A stretch of 64,000 nt of DNA from Mesorhizobium atlanticum (GTDB lineage: Bacteria; Pseudomonadota; Alphaproteobacteria; Rhizobiales; Rhizobiaceae), in contig NZ_QMBQ01000005.1 in NCBI RefSeq assembly GCF_003289965.1, forward strand, positions 558,001 to 622,000. The letters are read 5' to 3'. The position numbers and the translations under genes were made by a program. Below, in pieces: positions 46,171-55,576 of this stretch (the stretch's first letter is position 1; every line of letters begins with the position of its first letter). The notes under the pieces are model-generated. The model did not search any database. It saw nothing but the letters and a program-made list of their open reading frames with translations, and had not been told where the DNA came from.

Positions 46171-46913
46171 TATTCTGCCTCCGCCCGCTCGCCGCGCAGG
46201 ATCGCCAGCGCCTCGGCCGGGTCGATACGTCCGTCATATAGGGCGCGGCCGGAGATCGCGCCTTCGAGTTTTTTCGCGTCGGGCATGGTCATGCGCACGA
46301 TGTCGGCAATGGAGGCGAGGCCGCCGGATGCGATCACGGGAATGGAAACCGCTTCCGCGAGGTCGATGGTCGAATCCCAGTTGATGCCGGTCAGCACGCC
46401 GTCGCGATCGATGTCGGTGTAGATGATGGCGGCAACGCCGGCGCCCTCGAATTTCCTGGCGAGCTCAATGACGCCGAGCTCGGAAGCCTCGGCCCAGCCT
46501 TCCACTGCGACCTTGCCGCCCTTGGCGTCGATCCCGACGGCGATCTTTCCCGGAAAAGCCTTGCAGGCTTCCTTGACGAGTTCGGGTTCGCGCACGGCCA
46601 CGGTGCCGAGGATGACGCGCGTCAGGCCGCGGTCGAGCCAGTCTTCGATCTGCGGCAAGGTGCGGATGCCGCCGCCGAGCTGCACCGGATTCTTCGTCGC
46701 CTTCAGGATGGCGCCGACCGCCGCCGAATTGACGCTCTGGCCCTTGAAGGCGCCGTTGAGGTCGACGACATGCAGCCACTCGAAGCCCTGGTCCTCGAAG
46801 GCCTTGGCCTGCGCGGCGGGATCGTCGTTGTAGACGGTGGCGGTGGCCATGTCGCCGTGTTTCAGGCGCACGCACTTGCCGTCCTTGAGATCTATTGCCG
46901 GAAACAGGATCAT
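46170..46913 (-). CDS. hisA: ProFAR isomerase HisA
   Basis: 247 aa, TIM barrel. It isomerises ProFAR to [25 protein letters not shown] carries the catalytic Asp, and [14 protein letters not shown] the second one; [11 protein letters not shown] binds phosphate. It follows the DUF1330 gene by three bases and ends overlapping the arginase-like start. Confidence 0.97.
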   Translation of the reverse strand: MILFPAIDLKDGKCVRLKHGDMATATVYNDDPAAQAKAFEDQGFEWLHVVDLNGAFKGQSVNSAAVGAILKATKNPVQLGGGIRTLPQIEDWLDRGLTRVILGTVAVREPELVKEACKAFPGKIAVGIDAKGGKVAVEGWAEASELGVIELARKFEGAGVAAIIYTDIDRDGVLTGINWDSTIDLAEAVSIPVIASGGLASIADIVRMTMPDAKKLEGAISGRALYDGRIDPAEALAILRGERAEAE

Positions 46914-46916
46914 GGG

Positions 46917-47207
46917 TCAGGCGCCCTCGACGATGACGAAATGACCTGTCGAAGTGGCGAGCCTGTGTTTCGAGGCGCGCTGATATTCAGGCGAATGATA
47001 GCATTCGATCGCCTTATCGTAGGACTCGAACTCCACCAGCACGTGGCGGTTGCCGGTCGGTCCTTCCGGACTCTCGTAGCGGCCCGCACGGACCGCGAAT
47101 TTCGCGCCGTACTTCGCGAAGGCGACGGCATTCGCTTCAATATACTGCTTGTAGACGTCCGGATCGCGCACGTCGATCATCGCCATCCAATAGCCCTTCC
47201 TGCTCAT
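46917..47207 (-). CDS. DUF1330 domain protein
   Basis: 96 aa forming a ferredoxin-like alpha/beta domain: KGYWMAMIDVRDPDVYKQYIE, GGRYESPEG-like RAGRYESPEG and VLVEFESYDKAIECYHSPEYQ. DUF1330 proteins resemble small dimeric alpha/beta-barrel enzymes and have no known activity. ATG 47207 begins two bases after the hisH stop. Its place between hisH and hisA makes it part of the operon. Confidence 0.88.
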   Translation of the reverse strand: MSRKGYWMAMIDVRDPDVYKQYIEANAVAFAKYGAKFAVRAGRYESPEGPTGNRHVLVEFESYDKAIECYHSPEYQRASKHRLATSTGHFVIVEGA

Positions 47208-47209
47208 TT

Positions 47210-47860
47210 TCAGGGCCTCCATTTCAGGAAATTGGTGATCAGCGCCAGGCCGAGCGCCTGGCTCTTCTCGGGATGGAACTGCGTGCCGGCGAGGTTGTCG
47301 CGGGCAACCGCCGCCGTCACCGGGCCGCCATAGTCGGCAACCGCCAGCACCTCGTCCGGGTTCTTCGCTTCCAGGTGGTAGGAATGCACGAAATAGGCGT
47401 GCAGCCCTCTCGGACCCGTCTCGATGCCGGAAAACAGCGGATGGGGGCGGATAAGCTCGATCGTGTTCCAGCCGATCTGCGGGATTTTCAGCGCCGGATC
47501 GGACGGTGTGATCTCCTTGACGTCGCCGGCGATCCAGCCAAGGCCTTCGGTGATGGTCTTTTCCAACCCGCGTTGCGACATCAGCTGCATGCCGACGCAG
47601 ATGCCGAGGAACGGCCGCCCCTTGCGCAGCGCTACCTCTTCCACCGCTTCCCACATGCCTGGCACCGCGTGCAGGCCGGCGGCGCAATCGGCATAGGCGC
47701 CGACGCCCGGCAGCACGATGCGGTCGGCGGAACGCACCCGCTCGGCATCGGCCGTCAGCTCGATCGTCGCGGCTATTCCTCCCTCGCGCGCGGCGCGCTC
47801 GAAGGCCTTGGTGGCCGAGCGCAGATTGCCCGAGCCGTAGTCGATGATGGCTACCCGCAT
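47210..47860 (-). CDS. hisH: Imidazole glycerol phosphate synthase subunit HisH
   Basis: 216 aa, class I glutamine amidotransferase. The nucleophile is the Cys of [12 protein letters not shown]; the His-Glu pair is in [25 protein letters not shown] opens the protein. It supplies ammonia to HisF. One base separates it from the DUF2628 stop. Confidence 0.97.
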   Translation of the reverse strand: MRVAIIDYGSGNLRSATKAFERAAREGGIAATIELTADAERVRSADRIVLPGVGAYADCAAGLHAVPGMWEAVEEVALRKGRPFLGICVGMQLMSQRGLEKTITEGLGWIAGDVKEITPSDPALKIPQIGWNTIELIRPHPLFSGIETGPRGLHAYFVHSYHLEAKNPDEVLAVADYGGPVTAAVARDNLAGTQFHPEKSQALGLALITNFLKWRP

Positions 47861-47861
47861 G

Positions 47862-48338
47862 TCAGGGCCTTCCAGGCGTATGGGTCAGTCCCAGCGCCAT
47901 GCCGGTTTGCGGCGGGCGCGCCAGCGACGCATCCGGGACGATGCGCGGCAGGGCTGGCCGCTCCTCGCTCTCCTCGCCGGCTTCCAGTGCATGGCGCGTC
48001 TCCGCATCGGCGAGATTGCCGGCCTCGACCACGCCCCATTCGCGCCAGCCGCGCCGCCGCAGCGAAGCGATGCGCAGGTCCTGGCCTTCGAAGCCGATAT
48101 AGAGCGAGATCAGCAGCGACAGCAGCGATCCGGCCCCTTCGAGCCCGAGCCTCTCGCCGGCCACCGACAGGATCGCCATGACGGCGAAAGTCAGGGCCGC
48201 CTCGATCCACAGCCGGTGCCAGGCGAGCCAGAGCGGCGCGACCAGGAAGCCCAGCCAGGTGAAGCTGTCGCGCACGAAAATTGCGTCCTCGGCCTTGTTG
48301 CCGCCGGCCGGCGGCTGCATCACGACATAGATCGCCAT
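47862..48338 (-). CDS. DUF2628 domain membrane protein
   Basis: 158 aa. Hydrophobic segments at about 27-45, 48-63 and 70-85 ([30 protein letters not shown]) give two or three membrane helices, followed by a charged C-terminal half. The N-terminus [13 protein letters not shown] and the [14 protein letters not shown] stretch match DUF2628, which has no known function. It is placed between hisB and hisH with 4 and 1 bases of spacing. Confidence 0.85.
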   Translation of the reverse strand: MAIYVVMQPPAGGNKAEDAIFVRDSFTWLGFLVAPLWLAWHRLWIEAALTFAVMAILSVAGERLGLEGAGSLLSLLISLYIGFEGQDLRIASLRRRGWREWGVVEAGNLADAETRHALEAGEESEERPALPRIVPDASLARPPQTGMALGLTHTPGRP

Positions 48339-48342
48339 AGGG

Positions 48343-48939
48343 TTATCCTTTCAGGGATCCCTTGGTGGACGGCACCGCGTCGGGCTGGCGCGGATCGGGC
48401 TCGAGTGCTGCCCGCAGCACGCGCGCCACGGCCTTGAAGCAGGTCTCGGCAATATGATGGTTGTTGGCGCCGTAATGATTGGTCACATGCAGCGTGATGC
48501 CGGCATTCTGCGCCAGCGCCTGGAAGAATTCGCGCACCAGTTCGGTGTCGAAGGTGCCGATCTTCGGCGACGAGAAGCCGACGTTCCAGACCAGGAAGGG
48601 CCGGCCGGACACGTCGATCGCCGCCCTGGTCAGCGTCTCGTCCATGGCGAGATCGATCGAGGCGTAGCGCATGATGCCGCGCCGCTCGCCCAGCGCCTTG
48701 CTCAACGCCTGGCCGATCGCGATCCCGGTATCCTCGACCGTGTGGTGGTCGTCGATATGCAGGTCGCCCTTGGCCTTGATGGTCATGTCGATCAGCGAGT
48801 GGCGCGACAGCTGGTCGAGCATATGGTCGAAGAAGCCGACGCCGGTCGAAATGTCGGCTTTGCCCTTGCCGTCGACATGGACGGAGACCGAAATCTCGGT
48901 TTCCTTGGTCTTGCGGCTGACTTCGGCCGAACGCGTCAT
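48343..48939 (-). CDS. hisB: Imidazoleglycerol-phosphate dehydratase
   Basis: 198 aa, the monofunctional HisB. It dehydrates IGP using two manganese ions. Ligands sit in [39 protein letters not shown]. First gene of the minus-strand his operon; the upstream gap to hslV is divergent. Confidence 0.97.
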   Translation of the reverse strand: MTRSAEVSRKTKETEISVSVHVDGKGKADISTGVGFFDHMLDQLSRHSLIDMTIKAKGDLHIDDHHTVEDTGIAIGQALSKALGERRGIMRYASIDLAMDETLTRAAIDVSGRPFLVWNVGFSSPKIGTFDTELVREFFQALAQNAGITLHVTNHYGANNHHIAETCFKAVARVLRAALEPDPRQPDAVPSTKGSLKG

Positions 48940-49061
48940 CGCTCTGTCCTTGTTGCCTGGTTTAGAGGCGCCGGGGCTTGAAAACGAAAGCCTTCTATCA
49001 GCATGATCCGGCGATTGCCAGTTGCCATTCCGGCCGCTATCGGCCTCGGCCGAGGGGCGGT

Positions 49062-49090
49062 TTGCAATCGTTGGCCCTATGCATACATAT
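49062..49090 (+). promoter_or_regulatory. Possible promoter of hslV
   Basis: TTGCAA (49062-49067), 17 bases, ACATAT (49085-49090), 68 bases before the hslV ATG. A heat-shock-sigma pattern (CTTGAA at 48977) was looked at, but no partner box lies at the right distance. Confidence 0.4.
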
Positions 49091-49157
49091 GGCCGATCAA
49101 ACTTACTCGTACCGCGCCAATCGCCTTTTCAAGGGATAGCGCGAATCGGAGCTCAAA

Positions 49158-49709
49158 ATGTCGAATGAACTCACCATGCACGCCACGACCATCGTCAGCG
49201 TGCGCAAGGGCAACAAGGTCGTGATCGCCGGCGACGGCCAGGTCAGCCTCGGCCAGACGATCATGAAGGGCAACGCCCGCAAGGTGCGCCGCATCGGCAA
49301 GGGCGGCAACGTCATCGCCGGTTTCGCGGGCGCCACCGCCGACGCCTTCACCCTGCTCGAGCGGCTCGAAGCTAAGCTCGAACAATATCCGGACCAGCTG
49401 ACGCGCGCCTGCGTCGAGCTCGCCAAGGACTGGCGCACCGACCGCTACCTGCGCCGCCTGGAAGCCATGATGCTCGTCGCCGACAAGTCGGTCTCGCTGG
49501 CGCTGACCGGCAATGGCGACGTGCTCGAGCCCGAACACGGCGTCATGGCCATCGGGTCCGGCGGCAACTACGCCCTGGCCGCGGCCCGCGCGCTGATCGA
49601 TACCGACAAGGACGCCGAGGAGATCGCCCGCAAGGCCATGCAGATCGCGTCCGACATCTGCGTCTACACCAACAACAATTTCGTTGTCGAAACGCTCGAT
49701 GCCGCCTGA
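49158..49709 (+). CDS. hslV: ATP-dependent protease subunit HslV
   Basis: 183 aa. The proteolytic core of HslUV. The catalytic N-terminal Thr after processing corresponds to Thr10 in [11 protein letters not shown], so a 9-residue propeptide is removed. [25 protein letters not shown] and [20 protein letters not shown] are diagnostic. ATG 49158 has CGGAG upstream. Separated from hslU by two other genes. Confidence 0.97.
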   Translation: MSNELTMHATTIVSVRKGNKVVIAGDGQVSLGQTIMKGNARKVRRIGKGGNVIAGFAGATADAFTLLERLEAKLEQYPDQLTRACVELAKDWRTDRYLRRLEAMMLVADKSVSLALTGNGDVLEPEHGVMAIGSGGNYALAAARALIDTDKDAEEIARKAMQIASDICVYTNNNFVVETLDAA

Positions 49710-49732
49710 GGTCCATGATCGGGGAGAGGATC

Positions 49733-50260
49733 ATGGCCGACCAGGAGCATAGCTACGATTTTCGGCCGGTCACCGAGAAGGATCTGCCGTTGATCGCCAA
49801 GTGGCTGCGCGAGCCGCATGTCGCTGAGTGGTGGGACGATCCGGAAAAGGAAATCGCCGAGATCCGCGAGCACATCGATTCGGTCTCGGTGGAGCCGCTG
49901 ATCGTCGAGCTCGACGGCAGGCCGATCGCCTATCTGCAGAGCTATGACCCGTATCTGGAGGACGACCATCCCTATGCCGACCAGCCCTTCGGCACGCTGG
50001 GCGTCGATCTCACGATCGGCCCGCCGGAGCTGGTCGGTGCGGGCCACGGCTCGGCAATCCTGAACCAGTTCGTCGAGGAGCTGTTCGAGGAAGGCGCGCC
50101 GCGCGTCATCATCGACCCGCATCCCGACAATGGCCGCGCCATCCGCGCCTATGAGAAGGCCGGCTTCAGGCCGATCGGCCGCAGGCATTCGCAATATGGG
50201 GATGTCGTGCTGATGGCCGTCGATGCGGACGAAGACGACGATGAAAATCTGGGGGACTGA
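49733..50260 (+). CDS. GNAT acetyltransferase of the AAC(6') type
   Basis: 175 aa from ATG 49733 (GGGGAGAGGATC upstream). The GNAT fold shows as LREPHVAEWWDDP, IAYLQSYDPYLEDDHPY, the acetyl-CoA loop GAGHGSAILNQFVEELF and DPHPDNGRAIRAYEKAGF. The last motif is typical of the aminoglycoside 6'-acetyltransferase branch, but chromosomal members often have other substrates. It lies between hslV and hslU in one operon. The tail DADEDDDENLGD is strongly acidic. Confidence 0.88.
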   Translation: MADQEHSYDFRPVTEKDLPLIAKWLREPHVAEWWDDPEKEIAEIREHIDSVSVEPLIVELDGRPIAYLQSYDPYLEDDHPYADQPFGTLGVDLTIGPPELVGAGHGSAILNQFVEELFEEGAPRVIIDPHPDNGRAIRAYEKAGFRPIGRRHSQYGDVVLMAVDADEDDDENLGD

Positions 50261-50263
50261 CGA

Positions 50264-50860
50264 ATGACCGCGCCTGAGGACAAGACGCTTTCCGCCTATG
50301 AGGACAGCTGGCGCATGGGCCTGCTGCTCGTGCTCGCCTTGATCGTTTTCCAGGCGGGCACCTTGTACGGCATGGGGCATCCGCCGATCTGCACCTGCGG
50401 CTACGTCAAGCTCTGGCACGGCGTGGTCAACAGCTCGGAGAATTCCCAGCACATCGCCGACTGGTACACCTTCTCGCACATCATCCACGGCTTCCTGTTC
50501 TATGCGCTGGCCTGGGCGCTGTTCCCGCGCTCTCCGGTGGGCTTGAGGCTCGCCTTCGCCGTCTTCATCGAAGGCGGATGGGAGATCCTGGAGAACAGCC
50601 CCTTCATCATCGACCGCTACCGCGCCGGCACGATCTCGCTCAACTATTACGGCGACTCGATCATCAACTCGGTGTCCGACACGCTGTTCATGGCGCTGGG
50701 ATTTGTGATGGCGCGAAAGCTACCTATATGGGTGATCGTGGCCCTGGCGCTCATCTTCGAGCTCGGCACGGGCTACATCATCCGGGACAATCTGACGCTC
50801 AACGTGATCATGCTGCTGCATCCGTTCGAGTCCATCAAGCAGTGGCAAAGTGGAATTTGA
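50264..50860 (+). CDS. DUF2585 family membrane protein (UPF0314)
   Basis: 198 aa with about five hydrophobic segments. [27 protein letters not shown] and [27 protein letters not shown] are the conserved blocks of UPF0314/DUF2585, of unknown function. It starts three bases after the GNAT stop and ends five bases before hslU, so it is inside the hslV-hslU operon, an order I recall as common in Rhizobiales. Confidence 0.9.
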   Translation: MTAPEDKTLSAYEDSWRMGLLLVLALIVFQAGTLYGMGHPPICTCGYVKLWHGVVNSSENSQHIADWYTFSHIIHGFLFYALAWALFPRSPVGLRLAFAVFIEGGWEILENSPFIIDRYRAGTISLNYYGDSIINSVSDTLFMALGFVMARKLPIWVIVALALIFELGTGYIIRDNLTLNVIMLLHPFESIKQWQSGI

Positions 50861-50865
50861 GTAAT

Positions 50866-52176
50866 ATGAGCACCTTTTCTCCCCGCGAAATCGTTTCGGA
50901 ACTCGACCGCTTCATCATCGGCCAGAAGGACGCCAAGCGCGCCGTGGCCATTGCCTTGCGCAACCGCTGGCGCCGCCAGCAGCTGGAAGGCCAGATGCGC
51001 GAAGAGGTAATGCCGAAGAACATCCTGATGATTGGCCCGACCGGCGTCGGCAAGACCGAGATCTCGCGCCGCCTGGCGCGGCTCGCCGGCGCGCCCTTCG
51101 TCAAGGTCGAAGCGACCAAGTTCACCGAGGTCGGCTATGTCGGCCGCGATGTCGAGCAGATCGTGCGCGACCTCGTCGAGGTCGCCATCGGCCTGACCCG
51201 CGAAAAGATGCGCGAGGACGTCGCGGCGCGCGCCCAGATCAACGCCGAGGAGCGTGTGCTGGAAGCCCTCGTCGGCAAGACGGCGAGCCCGGCCACGCGC
51301 GATAGCTTCCGCAAGAAGCTGCGCGACGGCGAGCTCGACGACAAGGAGATCGAGATCGAGGTGGCCGACACCGGCACCGGCGGCATGCCAGGCTTCGAGA
51401 TCCCCGGCATGCCCGGCGGCAATGTCGGCGTGCTCAACATCAACGACATGCTGTCGAAGGCGATGGGCGGCCGCAGGACCAAGACCCGCAAGACCACGGT
51501 CCGCGATTCCTATGCGCTGCTCGTCAACGACGAATCCGACAAGCTGCTCGACCAGGACGAGGTCGTGCGCCGCGCGCTGGAATCGGCCGAGAATGACGGC
51601 ATCGTCTTCCTCGACGAGATCGACAAGATCGCGGCCAGGAGCGACATTTCGGGCGGCCCGTCCCGCGAGGGCGTGCAGCGCGACCTGCTGCCGCTGGTCG
51701 AAGGCACCACGGTCGCGACCAAATACGGGCCGATCAAGACCGACCACATCCTGTTCATTGCTTCCGGCGCCTTCCATGTGTCGAAGCCGTCCGACCTGCT
51801 GCCCGAGCTGCAGGGCCGGCTGCCGATCCGCGTCGAGCTGCGCGCGCTGGAGAAGTCGGATTTCGTCCGCATACTGACCGAGACCGAGGCGAGTCTCATC
51901 AAGCAATATATCGCGCTGATGAAGACCGAGGGCGTCGAGCTGACCTTCACCGACGACGCCATCGATTCGCTGGCCGGCATCGCGGTCGACCTCAACGCCA
52001 GCGTCGAGAACATCGGCGCGAGGCGCCTGCAGACGGTGATGGAGCGCGTGCTGGACGAGATTTCCTATGACGCGCCGGACCGCAACGGCACGGCGGTCAC
52101 CATCGACGCCGCCTATGTCGAGAAGCATGTCGGCGACCTGTCGCGCAACACCGACCTGTCGCGCTTCATCCTCTGA
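50866..52176 (+). CDS. hslU: ATP-dependent protease ATPase subunit HslU
   Basis: 436 aa, AAA+ unfoldase that feeds HslV. Walker [16 protein letters not shown] near residues 58-72, Walker [13 protein letters not shown], sensor stretch [12 protein letters not shown], and the C-terminal LSRFIL that docks in HslV. The I-domain (about 110-230) is present. ATG 50866 gives the family N-terminus [20 protein letters not shown]. Confidence 0.98.
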   Translation: MSTFSPREIVSELDRFIIGQKDAKRAVAIALRNRWRRQQLEGQMREEVMPKNILMIGPTGVGKTEISRRLARLAGAPFVKVEATKFTEVGYVGRDVEQIVRDLVEVAIGLTREKMREDVAARAQINAEERVLEALVGKTASPATRDSFRKKLRDGELDDKEIEIEVADTGTGGMPGFEIPGMPGGNVGVLNINDMLSKAMGGRRTKTRKTTVRDSYALLVNDESDKLLDQDEVVRRALESAENDGIVFLDEIDKIAARSDISGGPSREGVQRDLLPLVEGTTVATKYGPIKTDHILFIASGAFHVSKPSDLLPELQGRLPIRVELRALEKSDFVRILTETEASLIKQYIALMKTEGVELTFTDDAIDSLAGIAVDLNASVENIGARRLQTVMERVLDEISYDAPDRNGTAVTIDAAYVEKHVGDLSRNTDLSRFIL

Positions 52177-52182
52177 TTTTTG

Positions 52183-52214
52183 AAGTCGGGCCGGCCTCAG
52201 TTCCGGCCCGACTT
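52183..52214 (+). terminator. Hairpin terminator of the hslV-hslU operon
   Basis: AAGTCGGGCCGG (52183-52194) and CCGGCCCGACTT (52203-52214) are a perfect 12-bp stem with an 8-base loop, six bases after the hslU stop. The following U-tract is poor, so it may act with Rho or simply protect the 3' end. Confidence 0.75.
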
Positions 52215-52336
52215 GTCCGGCCGACCAACTTCGGGTGTGGCCAAATGGAAGCATCTGGCCACCATTCTTGGGGGCAGTTGGTAGCCTTCTCTCGACTCTG
52301 CCGGTCGCTTTACCTAGGTTGCCGCGCGTTCTGGAA

Positions 52337-52380
52337 GCAATTTCAGGAAAAGTGTCCAGCGGTTTTCCGTCTGAAATTGC
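52337..52380. repeat. Dispersed palindromic element, copy 3 (before the DUF1402 gene)
   Basis: Outer arms GCAATTTCAG (52337-52346) and CTGAAATTGC (52371-52380) are perfect; inner GGAAAA/TTTTCC. Core GGAAAAGTGTCCAGCGG closely matches copy 2 at 38110. It lies 60 bases ahead of the gene, so it is within the likely 5' leader. Confidence 0.8.
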
Positions 52381-52439
52381 GTTCAACCAAATGGTTGGGG
52401 TGGAGCGGCGATAGCCGAGCCGCCCCAAAGCGGCGGCGG

Positions 52440-53399
52440 ATGAAGAAGTATCTGTTTCTTTTTGTGTGTCTTGCACTGGCGGTGGCGGTGACGATCGCCG
52501 ATGCCGCGACCATGGTGCCTCCGGGCAATCGCAACGCCGTGCAGCCGGACATTCCGGGCGCGTCCAGCCGGCGCACCCAGGCAACCAACACCACCTTCCA
52601 GGCCAAGTACCGGAAAGTCTACGCGTTGCTGCAGAACGATGCCGAGCTGCGCGGCAAGATCAGGAAAGTGGCGGCTGCCTATGGCATCGACCCGATGCAC
52701 ATCGTCGGCGCCATCGTCGGCGAGCACACCTACAATGTGGACGCCTATGATCGGCTGCAGACCTATTACGTCAAGGCGATGTCCTATCTGTCGAGCAAGC
52801 TTACCTTTGCCTATGAGGGCGAGGATGTCAGCGATTTCGTTCAGCGGCCGGAATTCAAGAAATGCGCCGGCATGGACGACAGCTACGATCTGTGGGAATG
52901 CCGCGAGCAGGTTTGGAACCATGCCTTCCGCGGCAGGTCCGTCGGCGGCACAAGCTTTCCCAACGATCGCTTCGGCGCCACCTTCTTCCAGCCCTATTAT
53001 GCTGGCCAGACTTTTGGCCTCGGCCAGTTGAACCCGCTGACCGCGCTGCAGATGAGCGACCTGGTGCACAAGGTCTCCGGCCTGCCGAAGCTCGATGTCG
53101 ATGACCCGAACACGGTCTACAAGACCATCATGGACCCGGACCTGACGCTGCCTTACGTCGCCGCGACGATCAGGAAGTCGATCGACGCTTACCGCAGCAT
53201 CGCCGGCTTCGACATCTCCCACAATCCGGGGCTTACCGCGACGCTCTACAATGTCGGCAACCCCGAGCAGCGCGCCTATGCGCTGAAGGCCGAGAACGAC
53301 AGGCGCCGCGCCGCCGGCGAACCGGAAAAGCTGCCCGAGGAGAACTATTACGGCTGGCTGGTCAACGACAAGCTCGATGAGCTGAAGGCGCTGTTCTAG
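52440..53399 (+). CDS. DUF1402 family exported protein
   Basis: 319 aa from ATG 52440. Residues 1-22 (MKKYLFLFVCLALAVAVTIADA) form a Sec signal peptide, so it is periplasmic. The mature part contains KVAAAYGIDPMHIVGAIVGEHTYNVD and GQTFGLGQLNPLTALQM, which resembles a lytic-transglycosylase-like fold (an early Glu and a GxGxxQ-type motif). DUF1402 is an alphaproteobacterial family without proven function; a peptidoglycan role is inference. Two Cys (near 139 and 150) may form a disulfide. Confidence 0.85.
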   Translation: MKKYLFLFVCLALAVAVTIADAATMVPPGNRNAVQPDIPGASSRRTQATNTTFQAKYRKVYALLQNDAELRGKIRKVAAAYGIDPMHIVGAIVGEHTYNVDAYDRLQTYYVKAMSYLSSKLTFAYEGEDVSDFVQRPEFKKCAGMDDSYDLWECREQVWNHAFRGRSVGGTSFPNDRFGATFFQPYYAGQTFGLGQLNPLTALQMSDLVHKVSGLPKLDVDDPNTVYKTIMDPDLTLPYVAATIRKSIDAYRSIAGFDISHNPGLTATLYNVGNPEQRAYALKAENDRRRAAGEPEKLPEENYYGWLVNDKLDELKALF

Positions 53400-53450
53400 G
53401 GCGCCAGGCTTCGAGACCGGAGCCAGTTGAAGCTCAATCCTGGGGCGTTT

Positions 53451-53963
53451 GCGCCGCCCCTCATTGCCCTGCCGGGCATTTCCCCCGTGAACGGGAGAAA
53501 GAAGCCGTGACGACGCTTTCGCCAATCTCAAGCGTTGCAGAATGGGCGCCGATGGCCGCGAAAGCCTCTTCTCCCCACGAAGGTGGCTACGCCATGCACA
53601 CATTTGCGAGCTGCTGGTCTTTGGCGATAACGTGCATGGCTGCGGGCGCGTGCATTGTCTAATCGTGCATTGACTAATGTAGCGCTGGTCGACCCCCACT
53701 CCGTCTCGGCTTCGCCGAGCCACCTCTCCCCGATCGACGGGGAAGAGGAAAGGCGCCGGGCTTTTGGCCGTCGACGCTCGTCCAGCAAGGCTCCCTTCCT
53801 TTCCCTCCGGAGGGGGAAAGGTGGCGCTGCGAAGCAGCGACGGATTGGGGGAACCACGTGGCAATCAAGCCTCGGCCTGATCAGTCACGCCAGTCACAGA
53901 AGATGCGTACATGCCGTAGCCCGTTCGCGGGGAGAATGCCGGCAGGCAGATGAGGGGCAGCGC
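53451..53963. mobile_element. Non-coding element of 513 bp with long imperfect terminal inverted repeats (MITE-like)
   Basis: The left end (53456-53485: GCCCCTCATTGCCCTGCCGG and onward GCATTTCCCC) is the near-exact inverse of the right end (53929-53958: GGGGAGAATGCCGGCAGGCA and onward GATGAGGGGC); the inversion extends toward GCGCC/GGCGC-type flanks. Internally there are further palindromes: CTCGGCTTCGCCGAG near 53705, CTCCCCGATCGACGGGGA near 53727 and CTTTCCCTCCGGAGGGGGAAAG near 53800. No credible gene is inside; short frames are Arg/Pro/Ser-rich. No clear target-site duplication is seen. Parts resemble repeats I recall from Mesorhizobium intergenic regions. Confidence 0.6.
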
Positions 53964-53988
53964 CGAGATCAACAATTGGCGCAACAGC

Positions 53989-55215
53989 TCAAGCAGCCAG
54001 CAGCGATTTCAGCTTGACTGCTTGCGATCCCAGCGCTTCCGGCGCCGGCTTCGCCCGTTTGGCGATCAGCATTTCCGCCAGGCGGATGTCGCGCGCCACC
54101 GCATTGCCGGGGCCGATCCCGCTGGCGGCGACCAGCCTGCCGTCCTCGGCCAGATGGAACAGGATGAAGGCAGCGTCGTCGAGGTCGCGCCGCACGATGC
54201 TCCTGCCCTCGTCCGACAGCCCGGCGATCTGCAAAGTGAGCCCATACTGATCCGACCAGAACCAAGGCACGGCGGCATGCGCCTCGTCGGCGCCCAGCAT
54301 GTTCCTGGCGGCCAAAGCGCCCTGTTCCTGCGCGTTGCGCCAGGCCTCCAGACGCACGCGCCGTCCGCCATAGACGGCGAGCGGGAACGAGCAGCAATCG
54401 CCGGCGGCGAAGACATCAGGATCGGTGGTGCGCAAATGCTCGTCCACGGCGATGCCGTTGTCGATCGCCAGACCCGCTTCGGCGGCAAGCGCCGTCACCG
54501 GCACGGCGCCGATGCCGATCACCACCAGGTCGGCGACGACCTTCTGCCCGTCTGCCAGCGTGATAGCGACTTCCTTCTCGTCATCGGCAATTGCGGCGAG
54601 CCCCTGGCCGGTGCGGATCGCAACGCCTTCAGCCTCATGCGCCTTGTGGATGATCTCGGCGATCTCGGCCGGCACGCCGCGCATCAGGATGCGCGGTTGC
54701 GCCTCGATGACCGTGACGCCCGCGCCCAGCTTGCGCGCCGAGGCCGCCAATTCAAGCCCGATGAAGCCGCCGCCGATGATGGCGATACGATTTCCCGCGC
54801 CGAGATGAGCGCGGATGGCGAGCGCGTCGCTGAACGTCCTCAGATAGACGCAGCGCGACCCGAGGCCCGGCATCGGCAACTGGCGGGGCACGGAGCCGGT
54901 CGCCAGCAGCAGCTTATCGTAGGGAAGGGAAGAGCCGTCGGACAGGTGCACCACATGCGCGGCGCGGTCGATCGCGACGGCGCGGACGGAATGGATGTGC
55001 CGGATCGCGCTTTCGGCGAAGAGCGCGTCGGTGGCGATCGCCTTGACGGCCGGAGCCTCGCCGGTCATCGCGTCCTTCGACAGCGGCGGCCGCTCATAGG
55101 GCAGATGCGGTTCGTCGCCGACCAGCGTCACCGGCCCGTCATAACCGAGATCGCGGAGCGCAAGCGCCGCCCGCCCGCCGCACTCGCCCGCACCGATGAT
55201 CACCATCCCCGCCAT
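53989..55215 (-). CDS. FAD-dependent ferredoxin reductase, MocF-like
   Basis: 408 aa. FAD site VIIGAGECGGRAALALRDLG at the N-terminus; NAD site IAIIGGGFIGLELAASARKLG near 145; second FAD motif TTDPDVFAAGDCCSF. This is the putidaredoxin/rhodocoxin reductase family, passing electrons from NAD(P)H to a small ferredoxin. It lies five bases after the Rieske ferredoxin gene and downstream of the oxygenase, so the three make an electron chain. The order oxygenase-ferredoxin-reductase equals mocD-mocE-mocF of rhizopine catabolism. Confidence 0.9.
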   Translation of the reverse strand: MAGMVIIGAGECGGRAALALRDLGYDGPVTLVGDEPHLPYERPPLSKDAMTGEAPAVKAIATDALFAESAIRHIHSVRAVAIDRAAHVVHLSDGSSLPYDKLLLATGSVPRQLPMPGLGSRCVYLRTFSDALAIRAHLGAGNRIAIIGGGFIGLELAASARKLGAGVTVIEAQPRILMRGVPAEIAEIIHKAHEAEGVAIRTGQGLAAIADDEKEVAITLADGQKVVADLVVIGIGAVPVTALAAEAGLAIDNGIAVDEHLRTTDPDVFAAGDCCSFPLAVYGGRRVRLEAWRNAQEQGALAARNMLGADEAHAAVPWFWSDQYGLTLQIAGLSDEGRSIVRRDLDDAAFILFHLAEDGRLVAASGIGPGNAVARDIRLAEMLIAKRAKPAPEALGSQAVKLKSLLAA

Positions 55216-55219
55216 TGTC

Positions 55220-55534
55220 TCACCCGATCTGGATCAGGATTTTTCCGGCGTCGACCTTGACCGGATAGGTCCTGAGGTTGACGCAGACCGGCGCGCCGCG
55301 GGCGTCACCGGTCTTGTAGTTGAAGCGGCCATTGTGCTTCGGGCATTCGATGATGTCGTCCATCACCAGCCCGTCGGCCAGATGCACCTTTTCATGCGTG
55401 CACAGGCCGTCGGTCGCGAAATACTGGTCGTCCGGGCTGCGGTAGATGGCGAAGGTGCGGCCGGCATGGTCGAACCGCATCACGTCCTCTTCATCGATAT
55501 CCCCGGCCGCGCAGGCCTCGACCCAGTCGCTCAT
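55220..55534 (-). CDS. Rieske-type [2Fe-2S] ferredoxin, MocE-like
   Basis: 104 aa. The Rieske ligands are Cys45-Thr-His47 (GLCTHEKVHLADG) and Cys64-x-x-His67 (ECPKHNGRF). Single-domain Rieske ferredoxins of this length are called MocE when next to a MocD-type oxygenase. It would shuttle electrons from the reductase to the oxygenase in the cytoplasm. It begins 42 bases after the oxygenase stop. Confidence 0.92.
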   Translation of the reverse strand: MSDWVEACAAGDIDEEDVMRFDHAGRTFAIYRSPDDQYFATDGLCTHEKVHLADGLVMDDIIECPKHNGRFNYKTGDARGAPVCVNLRTYPVKVDAGKILIQIG

Positions 55535-55576
55535 CTCGTCCTCCGCGAAAATCGGTTGATTAAGCCCTACGGCAGA

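Noticed and set aside
48977-49000. CTTGAA as the -35 box of a heat-shock-sigma promoter for hslV
   Set aside because: No CCATAT-like -10 box at the required 17-18 base distance.
53528-54017. Several open frames of 60-120 codons on both strands
   Set aside because: They lie in the palindromic non-coding element and change composition with its repeats; none has a family or a good start site.
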